Positions 6,401 to 9,631 of a stretch of DNA of 10,000 bases are shown one piece after another (positions within the stretch are counted from its first letter, which is position 1; the number at the start of each line of letters is the position of its first letter). The notes below the pieces were generated by a model. The model saw only the letters and a list, made by a program, of their open reading frames with translations. It did no database searches and was not told where the DNA came from. A program made the translations under genes and the position numbers. Source of the stretch: Glandiceps talaboti (taxonomy: Eukaryota > Hemichordata > Enteropneusta > Spengelidae); contig NC_135567.1 of assembly GCF_964340395.1 (NCBI RefSeq), forward strand, positions 17,300,306-17,310,305, in the 5' to 3' direction.

Positions 6401-8964
6401 AAATAAATACCCAATCCTCATCCATATGGTCACTTTAATGACACTTCACCTGTCCCTCGATGCCATGGAAACACAGAAATATCACAGAAAAATATTGAAT
6501 TTCAAAATCTTGTCCAACTTTTATCTTTTTCTCAGGAGTTTCTGAATCGTCGAAAGATGACGGATTTTGGAAGTGTTGCCTTAATTGATGATATTGATGA
6601 TGATGAACAGAAAGTGTTATCGTTGCCTGGCGTCAAAAAAGGAGACATGAGTTCACGATCTTTCAAACCAGAAATTAACGTCTCATCTGTCAAGTTTTCA
6701 CCAACAGGTAATGATATAAATTTGATAGGCTGTATTGAAAGATGTGGATGAGAATTGGGTATTTATTTTGGATTTTTAATTTATATAACAATTTTATCAT
6801 GGCTCCGTACTTGAAAATCAATGTGAAACAACATCGACCACATGTAAGTCTGTGTTTGTAACTGAATAAATTGCAGTAAGCTAAAATATGTGTAAAATGT
6901 TTGTTATTGTACCTCAAAAGCAAAGATTTTACATATTTATCAATCTTCTGCAATTTATTGAGTTACAAACAAGGAATTGGCATATGTTATTTCACATCAT
7001 TTTTCAAGTAGGAAGCCATGATAAAATTGTTTTATAAATTAAAAATCCAAAATAAATACCCAATTCTCATCCATATGGCCACTTTAAAGTCAAAAACTGC
7101 TGGACCAATTACCATGATATTTGGTAGGTATATTACCTAGTGTGTCTAGTTGGGAATTTGTTCAAATCAAAATGATCTTACCATCGGCGTGTGATTTGGG
7201 TAAAAAAAATGTGATTTTTGGTTTTAAAAAACTTACACTAAAACACCACATATATGCTACATCTTCATTTTTGTCTCAAACAGGTCGATCTTGGGCTGCA
7301 ACAACAACAGAAGGACTCCTTGTGTACTCATTGGACCAAGCTATGAACTTTGACCCCTATGACCTCAGCATTGATGTGACCCCTGACACGATAAGAAGTA
7401 CATTGCAAAAGAAAGACTATTCCAATGCGTTGATGTTGAGTTTTAAACTGAATGAAAAACACCTTATACAGGAAGTAGCAGAAAGTATACCACCCGGTGA
7501 AAGTAAGACATTTATTTAACCTTTGAACTCTCAACTTTGAACTCAGTTTTAATATTTAACATCTAATACAGGAAGCATCTAAAAGTAAATTTCGGTACAT
7601 GAAATAGAATATTACTGCCTATGCGCATCAGAAAAATAACGAAAAATAACAAACAATCAATTTTTTGGCCGACACCATAACTTCCACTCCACGTGCTTCA
7701 CATTACTATATGCATGTGAGAATGAGTTGACCTTCTTGTTCTATTTTGACCCTCTAGCATGGGGTAAAATGCTATTATAGTTACCGAGAATTGGACGGTA
7801 AATTTCCATATGAATGACCTGTGAAGTCAGCAATAGACCTGTTGCCGGTTCCAAGATGCATTGCACATCTCTCCATACAATGCCATGTATTGTGTACGCA
7901 CTGAGGGGGTTGTACGTGCTACTCAGGGGATGGTTGCCACCTGACTGTACCCTGAGTTTACCTGTAAAATCCCTCTATATCATTGATGGCGTTTTGTCTT
8001 TGTTCTATAAAATCACTCAAAATCAAAAGGCCAACCTGGTTTTCCATCAATTCCTCATAAAAATGTTATTTCAAACATATTATAGACAAAACAAGACTAA
8101 CTGTAACAACATAAAAGCTGTCATCTCGCGCAATGCATCTTGGAACTGGAAAATCGACTATGTATGTTGCTGCTTTAGAGACCTTCACCTTGTCAGTAAT
8201 CGCTAACCAGTTACCATAACGATCTAGTAAAGTTTCATCTGTTTAACTCTTTCAGTTGAACTGATTTGTCAAAATCTACCAGAAAACTATGTTGATAAGA
8301 TGCTTGGTTACCTAGCAACCCAACTGGAGTCGTCACGTCATGTGGAGTTCTACTTAGCCTGGTGTAATCAACTGTTAACACTGCATGGGTCACAGTTAAA
8401 GTCAAGGTCAAGGGCCGTAATGAGTATATTGACAAATCTACAAAAAAGTGTCATACGAAGGCAGGATGACCTTGCTACATTGTGAGTAGTTCTTACAAAA
8501 GCTGTTATTGGTCAGAATTGAATCACATGAGAGACTATTACACCTCAACATTCTTACACAACCTGTCATTGGTCAGAATCGAATTACATTACCTATTTAA
8601 AAGAGACTGTTACACCTCAACTTTCTTACACAAGCTGTCATTGGTCAGAATCGAATCACATGACCTATTTAGAAGAGACTATTACACCTCAACTTTCTTA
8701 CACAAGCTGTCATTGGTCAGAATCGAATCACATGTCAGAGGATTCTGGGTAATTGAGACTAGGCTAGTACTTAGTAAAAATACAATTTTATGTTTGTTTT
8801 TTATTTTGTTTTTTTTTGTCAGATGTGATACCAACCGTTACAGTCTTCAGTACATTTTATCCATGTCAAAACATCAAGCTACAAAGAGGAAAGCAGAGGA
8901 GGAACTAGTAGAAGTTGATAGTGAATCTAGTGATATGGACTCTTTGATTGGCTCTAGTGATTGA
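161..8964 (+). CDS. PWP2: PWP2 homologue, 13 exons, 5' partial
   Basis: Spliced CDS: 161-296, 946-1139, 1623-1766, 2096-2303, 2855-3003, 3238-3385, 4031-4181, 4779-4959, 5759-5906, 6536-6707, 7284-7502, 8256-8481, 8823-8964. It totals 2218 bases: one base completing a codon begun upstream, 738 codons and TGA, with every junction in phase. The product closely matches human PWP2 as I remember it, with motifs such as CSGLGQLLVWEWQSESYVLK, RYRNFRTFTSPRP, SIEGRHDL, EFLNRRKMT and WAATTTEGLL. By family knowledge PWP2/Utp1 is a nucleolar scaffold of UTP-B (with TBL3, WDR36, WDR3, UTP18, UTP6) that binds U3 snoRNP and the 5' ETS of pre-rRNA for 18S maturation. Order seen: WD40 blades (residues 1-227), acidic/lysine-rich linker (about 60-110), second propeller (228-560), Utp12-like helical C-terminus (about 565-705), basic then acidic tail. 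About 150-160 N-terminal residues and the promoter lie left of the window. I see no frameshift or internal stop. Confidence 0.97.
297..305 (+). other. U12-type splice donor of intron 1
   Basis: GTATCCTTT directly follows the last codon of exon 1. It is the consensus minor-class donor (RTATCCTTT) and unlike the GTAAG/GTRRG donors of the other introns. A matching branch site lies near the acceptor. No major-class donor lies close by. Confidence 0.88.
354..682 (+). repeat. Compound microsatellite in intron 1
   Basis: This is a low-complexity block of TGTT, a long TGTC run (about 382-433), TC repeats, a TG run (about 463-494), more TGTC, then TGGC/TGGT units. It separates exon 1 from its echo. 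It yields spurious open frames on both strands rich in Cys/Leu/Ser/Val or Arg/Gln/Thr/Asp. Confidence 0.95.
691..763 (+). repeat. Echo of exon 1 3' end plus donor in intron 1
   Basis: This segment aligns without gaps to 254-326 (offset 437). About seven mismatches fall in roughly 72 bases, and the last 26 bases are identical. It covers the end of exon 1 and the first 30 bases of intron 1. The donor GTATCCTTT has become ATATCCTTT at 734-742, itself the consensus for an AT-type minor-class donor. Confidence 0.9.
770..862 (+). repeat. Degenerate TGTC/TCTG microsatellite
   Basis: Interrupted TGTCTG/TCCACC/TCTG units follow the exon 1 echo, as the larger TGTC block follows exon 1 itself. This suggests that exon edge and microsatellite were duplicated together. 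Confidence 0.7.
925..932 (+). other. U12-type branch site of intron 1
   Basis: TCTTTAAC differs from the minor-class consensus TCCTTAAC at one position. Its adenines (930/931) lie 15-16 bases before the first exon base at 946, within the short spacing typical of U12 introns. There is no polypyrimidine tract between it and the CAG acceptor, also as expected for this class. Confidence 0.85.
946..1139 (+). CDS. PWP2: PWP2 exon 2 (WD40 strand plus charged linker)
   Basis: The exon starts after atcaattcag with VYSVSRDGALNVW, completing the blade begun in exon 1 (human LYSLSQDGVLCMW). From about residue 60 it becomes a hydrophilic, Lys/Glu/Asp/Gln-rich linker, poorly conserved in the family, then returns to conserved VKYTRTAK (human VKYSRLAK). 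The exon ends with AA of a split Lys codon; the donor gtaagc starts at 1140. The apparent TAA at 1139-1141 is only intron read-through. Confidence 0.93.
1185..1200 (+). repeat. Poly(G) tract in intron 2
   Basis: Sixteen consecutive G lie about 45 bases after the exon 2 donor. Such a run can form a G-quadruplex in the pre-mRNA; its length is prone to sequencing error. Confidence 0.85.
1256..1287 (+). repeat. (TGT)n trinucleotide microsatellite
   Basis: Runs of GTT/TGT with one GCTG interruption form a short trinucleotide repeat in intron 2. On the - strand it reads as polyglutamine, which is not a gene. Confidence 0.85.
1339..1593 (+). mobile_element. 3' remnant of a CR1/L2-like non-LTR retrotransposon
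   Basis: Codons 1375-1515 read YGGRSFSYVAPKLWNSLPLD, VRQASSLDCFKSKLETYLL, then TKACGVI and TAG at 1513-1515. The pattern Y..RSFS..AP.LWNSLP...R....L..FKSKL.TYL is the familiar C-terminus of reverse transcriptases of CR1/L2/Jockey-type LINEs. About 60 bases after the stop comes a (TTGA)n tail at about 1575-1593, the microsatellite-type 3' end of that group. Everything upstream of the last ~60 codons is missing or degraded (in-frame TAG at 1336-1338), so it is a 5'-truncated dead copy in sense orientation. The left boundary is approximate. Confidence 0.85.
1623..1766 (+). CDS. PWP2: PWP2 exon 3 (WD40 blade)
   Basis: The first base completes AAA (Lys), then HFFNKEGDFNNLT and SHILVTGFQSGVFHLHELPD follow, colinear with human YFFNKEGDFNNLTAAAFHKK and LLVTGFASGIFHLHELPE. 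It ends HSL plus the first two bases (AG) of a Ser codon. The donor gtaagtaat at 1767 is near-consensus. The final ~40 bases and the donor are repeated three more times in the following intron. Confidence 0.94.
1729..1990 (+). repeat. Tandem repeat of exon 3 3' edge and donor (4 units)
   Basis: The unit comprises an acatgaactaccag-like segment, ttttaattg, a cactcactgag exon end, gtaagtaata and ccaaacaacta. Donors fall at 1767 (the real one), 1830, 1893 and 1963, spacings 63, 63 and 70. Units 2 and 3 keep a full GTAAGT donor; unit 4 reads GTTAGT. Reading from exon 3 into the intron meets TAA at once, so use of the later donors would truncate the protein. Confidence 0.92.
2096..2303 (+). CDS. 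PWP2: PWP2 exon 4 (WD40 blade, GLGQLLVWEW)
   Basis: The start is set by homology and frame. Base C2096 after actattag completes AGC (Ser), giving ISDQSIAAVTFNPTGDW, identical in pattern to human SISDQSIASVAINSSGDW. The more obvious tttcag at 2098-2103 is coding sequence; using it would shift the frame into a stop. GCSGLGQLLVWEWQSESYV and YSPDGQYIVTGGEDSK are strongly conserved. The exon ends in phase 0 on AAG; the donor is gtgggtata. Its 3' end is tandemly copied in intron 4. Confidence 0.94.
2265..2830 (+). repeat. Tandem repeat of exon 4 3' edge and donor (~6 units)
   Basis: The segment atggtcaa-attgtaacaggtggtgaagacagtaag plus donor gtgggtatatg and its intronic tail recurs about every 95 bases. 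Donor-equivalent positions are 2304 (real), 2399, 2495, 2589 (gtggat), about 2684 (gttggg) and 2791. Units 2 and 3 keep the exon end nearly perfectly; later units decay, and the last keeps mainly the intronic part. The tail ttatatgagggtaatattg also recurs, so the unit spans the exon-intron junction. Confidence 0.9.
2855..3003 (+). CDS. PWP2: PWP2 exon 5 (WD40 blade)
   Basis: After ttattttacag the exon reads VKVWSTSSGFCFVTFTDH and ends with SASLDGTVRAFDMH plus AG of a split Arg codon. This matches human VKVWNTLSGFCFVTFTEH and SSMDGTVRAFDLHR. One complete WD40 blade boundary (VKVW to VRAFD) is visible. The donor gtaatata at 3004 is U2-type. Confidence 0.95.
3023..3039 (+). repeat. Short echo of exon 5 3' part in intron 5
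   Basis: cattggtacagtcagag repeats the exon 5 sequence cattg(gatg)gtacagtcagag near 2968-2988, lacking four bases, and runs into a short GA microsatellite. It is compatible with a decayed tandem unit but too short to be certain. Confidence 0.55.
3238..3385 (+). CDS. PWP2: PWP2 exon 6 (RYRNFRTFTSPRP core)
   Basis: The acceptor is ccatttcag. Base A3238 completes Arg, then YRNFRTFTSPRPAQFQCLAL, one of the most invariant stretches of the family, and FEIFVWSLQTGRLLE follow. It ends in phase 0 with donor gtaagaaaa. It is colinear with human DSFEIFVWSMQTGRLLD. Confidence 0.95.
3478..3731. mobile_element. Small TIR element (MITE-like) in intron 6
   Basis: The left end CAATAGGGAACTTACAA (3478-3494) is the inverted complement of the right end TTGCAAGTTCCCTATTG (3715-3731), with one mismatch in 17. 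The ~254-base interior holds no open frame, as in non-autonomous DNA transposons. TA occurs just outside GGGAACTT at both ends and could be a TA target duplication, but this is inferred from one copy. A near-palindrome gagcatgctc lies near the right end. Confidence 0.7.
3732..4030. other. Remainder of intron 6, no feature
   Basis: AT-rich intronic sequence with a purine stretch (aagaagaaaaagaag) near 3935-3953 and a T-rich approach to the acceptor ttgttgctag. I see no gene, RNA or repeat. Confidence 0.6.
4031..4181 (+). CDS. PWP2: PWP2 exon 7 (canonical GH...WD repeat)
   Basis: The exon starts after gttgctag with VLAGHEGPIVSLSFSPSD, then LASASWDRTMKLWDVFER, a textbook WD40 repeat with GH and WD dipeptides. 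Human has VLSGHEGPISGLCFNPMK and LASASWDKTVRLWDMFDS. It ends with the first G of a split Ala codon after NSD; the donor gtatgtata starts at 4182. Confidence 0.95.
4182..4778. other. Intron 7, no gene
   Basis: It has a U2-type donor gtatgt and acceptor caatgacag. It contains a T/G-rich stretch at 4305-4365, an A-rich run, a short (GT)n and a poly(G) tract, then unremarkable AT-rich DNA. No recognisable element or RNA. Confidence 0.6.
4373..4421 (+). repeat. A-rich / (GT)n / poly(G) low-complexity block
   Basis: An A-rich run with G interruptions leads into gtgtgtgtgtgt and then 17 G at 4405-4421. It is a second long poly(G) run in the same transcript, with G-quadruplex potential. Confidence 0.85.
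4779..4959 (+). CDS. PWP2: PWP2 exon 8 (WD40 blade, SIEGRHDL)
   Basis: After caatgacag, CA completes Ala, then LCVAYRPDGKEVAVATL, CQITFFDVG and TGSIEGRHDLGSGRKETD follow, matching human ATLNSQITFWDPEN and TGSIEGRHDLKTGRKELD. It ends TAKSK with AA of a split Lys; the donor gtaaggcaa starts at 4960. Confidence 0.95.
4980..5285 (-). mobile_element. ~305-bp TIR element, copy A (intron 8)
   Basis: The ends are CTGGTTCCAAGATTCATTGC on the left and, read on the - strand, CCAGTTCCAAGATGCATTGC on the right. This 306-base segment matches 7845-8149 end to end in reverse complement, with about four of five bases equal in the stretch I compared. Shared internal blocks include CTCAGGGGATGG, CACCTGAC and CACCTGTAAAATC. 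It has no coding capacity. Two same-length copies with the same termini define a non-autonomous DNA transposon family; I do not recognise its superfamily. Confidence 0.85.
5286..5758. other. Remainder of intron 8, low complexity
   Basis: AT-rich intron with a 35-base purine-only run (A with scattered G) at 5555-5589 and a more GC-rich patch at about 5595-5690. A 19-base near match to exon 9 lies at 5520-5538. No gene or RNA recognised. Confidence 0.6.
5520..5538 (+). repeat. Short match to exon 9 in upstream intron
   Basis: tattctagcagctggcaaa equals exon 9 bases 5798-5816 except for one base. It lies 278 bases upstream, so it would be an echo on the 5' side. It is short enough to be chance. 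Confidence 0.45.
5759..5906 (+). CDS. PWP2: PWP2 exon 9 (WD40 blade)
   Basis: The acceptor is taattttcag. A5759 completes Lys, then AFTTLCYSADGSCILAAGKS, HICIYNVKEQILVKKFEIS and NLSLDAME follow (human AFTALCYSADGHSILAGGMS and CNLSLDAMEE). Phase 0 end; the donor is gtaagtctg. Confidence 0.95.
5948..6438. mobile_element. Foldback TIR element, copy 1 (intron 9)
   Basis: Both ends carry TTAA next to inverted termini: left TTAAAGTAGCCATATGGATG and, on the opposite strand, TTAAAGTGACCATATGGATG. Inverted similarity continues inward for well over 100 bases (gattgggtatttattttgg, aatccaaaataaataccca, then the ggcttcctacttga and tcaagtaggaagcc segments), so a single strand can fold into a long hairpin. 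It has no coding frame. A ~129-base internal segment is tandemly duplicated (about 6112-6240 and 6241-6370), making it longer than its relative in intron 10. TTAA ends suggest piggyBac-type mobilisation, which is an inference. Confidence 0.85.
6112..6370 (+). repeat. Internal ~129-bp tandem duplication in foldback element
   Basis: The segment from gataaatttcgctgatttac to gtgggaagtcat is followed at once by a near-identical one (gataaaatttcgttgatt to gtaggaagccat). Both contain acgtacaataacgaacattt and gcaatttattgagttacaaac. The copy in intron 10 has this region once. Confidence 0.88.
6451..6489 (+). repeat. Echo of exon 9 3' end in intron 9
   Basis: tgtccctcgatgccatgga (6451-6469) matches 16 of 19 bases of exon 9 at 5887-5905. 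It is followed by cagaaatatcacaga (6475-6489), resembling exon 9 at 5871-5881. The order fits the tail of one tandem unit plus the head of the next, with the foldback element inserted between exon and echo. Confidence 0.6.
6536..6707 (+). CDS. PWP2: PWP2 exon 10 (EFLNRRKMT segment)
   Basis: The exon starts after cttttttctcag (lower-case intron) with EFLNRRKMTDFGSVALIDDI, then an Asp/Glu-rich loop, LPGVKKGDMSSRSFKPEINV and VKFSPTG. Human has EFLNRRKMTEFGNLALID and LPGVRKGDMSSRHFKPEIRV. It ends with the G of a split Gly codon; the donor gtaatgata is U2-type. Confidence 0.95.
6735..7087. mobile_element. Foldback TIR element, copy 2 (intron 10)
   Basis: Same family and orientation as 5948-6438. 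The left arm has ggatgagaattgggtattta and the right arm aaataaatacccaattctca, ending ccatatggccactttaa with TTAA at 7084-7087. The left terminus is eroded (ttgaaagatgtggatgag, lacking part of the CCATAT core). It is 353 bases and lacks the internal duplication. No coding capacity. Confidence 0.85.
7088..7283. other. Remainder of intron 10
   Basis: Intronic sequence beginning agtcaaaaactgctggacca and running to the acceptor ctcaaacag. The first ~100 bases have the look of a dispersed repeat, but nothing here proves it. Confidence 0.4.
7284..7502 (+). CDS. PWP2: PWP2 exon 11 (last blade into C-terminal helices)
   Basis: GT completes Gly, then RSWAATTTEGLLVYSLD closes the propeller (human RCWAATTTEGLLIYSLD). 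FDPYDLSIDVTPDTIRS and KKDYSNALMLSFKLNEKHLI begin the helical region (human FDPFELDTSVTPGRVRE). It ends GE plus A of an Ile codon; the donor gtaagacat starts at 7503. Confidence 0.95.
7558..7589 (+). repeat. Possible echo of exon 11 3' end in intron 11
   Basis: aacatctaatacaggaagca and the following bases resemble exon 11 at 7459-7490 (aacaccttatacaggaagta, then agaaagta). About 24 of 32 positions agree, including an uninterrupted ten-base core. It lies 99 bases downstream, a spacing like that of the intron 4 and 3' arrays. Confidence 0.5.
7590..7844. other. Intron 11 proximal part, no feature
   Basis: Unique-looking AT-rich intronic DNA between the weak exon echo and the 305-base element. 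No coding, RNA or repeat signal recognised. Confidence 0.5.
7845..8149 (+). mobile_element. ~305-bp TIR element, copy B (intron 11)
   Basis: Left CCGGTTCCAAGATGCATTGC (7845-7864), right gcaatgcatcttggaactgg (8130-8149), inverted complements with one mismatch. It is the same family as 4980-5285 but in opposite orientation and almost the same length. An open frame through it (7814-8206) has no recognisable protein. The two copies form an inverted pair around exons 9-11. Confidence 0.87.
8256..8481 (+). CDS. PWP2: PWP2 exon 12 (Utp12-type C-terminal domain)
   Basis: After ctctttcag, TT completes Ile, then ELICQNLPENYVDKMLGYLA, SSRHVEFYLAWCNQLLTLHG and LQKSVIRRQDDLAT follow. The pattern LPE.Y..K.L..L.....SRH.EFYL.W...LL.LHG is the helical Utp12/PWP2 C-terminal signature, which by family knowledge mediates UTP-B assembly. 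It ends in TT of a split Leu; the donor is gtgagtagt. Confidence 0.95.
8490..8740 (+). repeat. 72-bp tandem repeat in intron 12 (~3.6 units)
   Basis: Units start with ttcttaca at 8490, 8551, 8623 and 8695 (spacings 61, 72, 72), each containing ctgtcattggtcagaatcg or a close variant and ending attacacctcaac. Units 3 and 4 are nearly identical. The array begins eight bases after the exon 12 donor. Because 72 is a multiple of three, one frame stays open through it, but no exon joins it in frame. Confidence 0.93.
8823..8964 (+). CDS. PWP2: PWP2 exon 13, C-terminus and stop
   Basis: After ttttttttgtcag, A completes Leu, then CDTNRYSLQYILSMSKHQAT (human CSWNHYNMQYALAVSKQRGT) leads into a basic KRK patch and an acidic tail ending DMDSLIGSSD and TGA at 8962-8964. 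The acidic Ser-rich tail is typical of PWP2. The 3' UTR continues to poly(A) signals at 9003 and beyond. The last ~30 coding bases, stop and poly(A) signal are repeated from 9016. Confidence 0.95.
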
Positions 8965-8981
8965 TTGACACCTATCAATCA
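8962..8981 (+). other. Small hairpin starting at the stop codon
   Basis: TGATTGA (8962-8968) pairs with TCAATCA (8975-8981) around the loop caccta; the TGA stop forms the first three bases. Variants of the same inverted pair (aatgattgacacctgccaatcatt) recur in each unit of the downstream array. A role in mRNA 3' end stability is possible but unproven. Confidence 0.5.
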
Positions 8982-9002
8982 TTCTTCCAAGGACAGTAAT
9001 CC

Positions 9003-9008
9003 AATAAA
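9003..9008 (+). terminator. Polyadenylation signal, proximal
   Basis: AATAAA lies 39 bases after the stop codon, followed by a GT-rich stretch (gtgtatcgat, ttggttgtagtg) suitable as a downstream element. This is the most economical mRNA end. Confidence 0.75.
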
Positions 9009-9072
9009 GTGTATCGATATGGACTCATTGATTGGTTGTAGTGATTGATTAATATCTGTCAATCATTCTTTC

Positions 9073-9092
9073 AATAAATGTGATCCAATAAA
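9073..9092 (+). terminator. Polyadenylation signals, duplicated distal pair
   Basis: AATAAA occurs at 9073-9078 and again at 9087-9092. The second is the tandem-copy equivalent of 9003-9008 (both within ccaataaa); the first arose inside the copy. Alternative 3' ends differing by about 70-85 bases are possible. Confidence 0.65.
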
Positions 9093-9177
9093 ATCTAACT
9101 GTGGACTCATCGATTGCCTGTACTTGTCATGCATTTTGTTTCTGACTGATGCAAAGAATATTTACCCTCAAGACAAA

Positions 9178-9631
9178 TCAGCAGTTATTGATTGTCAGTT
9201 CACATAATAATTGACACCTGCCAATCATTCTCTATCTACCCTTGGTAAGAAATAATTGACAAGTATCAAGACTAATCAGCAGTTAATGATTGACAGTTCA
9301 TATAATGATTGACACCTGCCAATCATTCTCTATCTACCCTTGGTAAGAAATAATTGACAAGTATCAAGACTAATCAGCAGTTAATGATTGACAGTTCATA
9401 TAATGATTGACACCTGCCAATCATTCTCTATCTACCCTTGGTAAGAAATAATTGACAAGTATCAAGACTAATCAGCAGTTAATGATTGACAGTTCACAGA
9501 ATGATTGACACCTGCCAATCATTCTCTACCCTTTTCTTAGTAAGAAATAATTGACAAGTGTCAAGACTAATCAGCAGTTAATGATTGACAGTTCATATAA
9601 TGATTGACACCTGTCAATCACTCTATCTACC
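9178..9631 (+). repeat. 98-bp tandem array downstream of PWP2 (~4.6 units)
   Basis: Units begin tcagcagtta at 9178, 9276, 9374, 9472 and 9571, spacings 98, 98, 98 and 99. Units 2 and 3 appear identical, showing recent homogenisation. Each unit holds ttgacacctgccaatcattc, resembling the 3' UTR ttgacacctatcaatcattc at 8966-8985, so the array probably grew from the gene's own 3' end. Non-coding. Confidence 0.95.

Larger units (their letters stand above)
8932..9125 (+). repeat. Tandem duplication of gene terminus (coding end, stop, poly(A) signal)
   Basis: The stretch from gatatggactctttgattgg at 8932 recurs as gatatggactcattgattgg at 9016 (84 bases on), and a shorter third copy starts tggactcatcgattg at 9102. 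The unit includes the last ten codons, the TGA, the tgattga/tcaatca inverted pair and ccaataaa. Since 84 is a multiple of three, the coding frame stays open from the first TGA (8962-8964) to the copied TGA (9046-9048). Confidence 0.92.

Noticed and set aside
7814-8206. 130-codon open frame over the 305-base element
   Set aside because: It crosses both element ends, has no recognisable domain, and the other copy does not preserve it.
8482-8964. 160-codon open frame running through intron 12 into exon 13
   Set aside because: It is open because the repeat period is 72. Exon 12 read through its donor meets TGA at once, and homology places the splice at 8481/8823.
9178-9631. Regular repeats that might suggest a CRISPR array
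   Set aside because: The whole 98-base unit is repeated with no unique spacers, in an animal gene setting.
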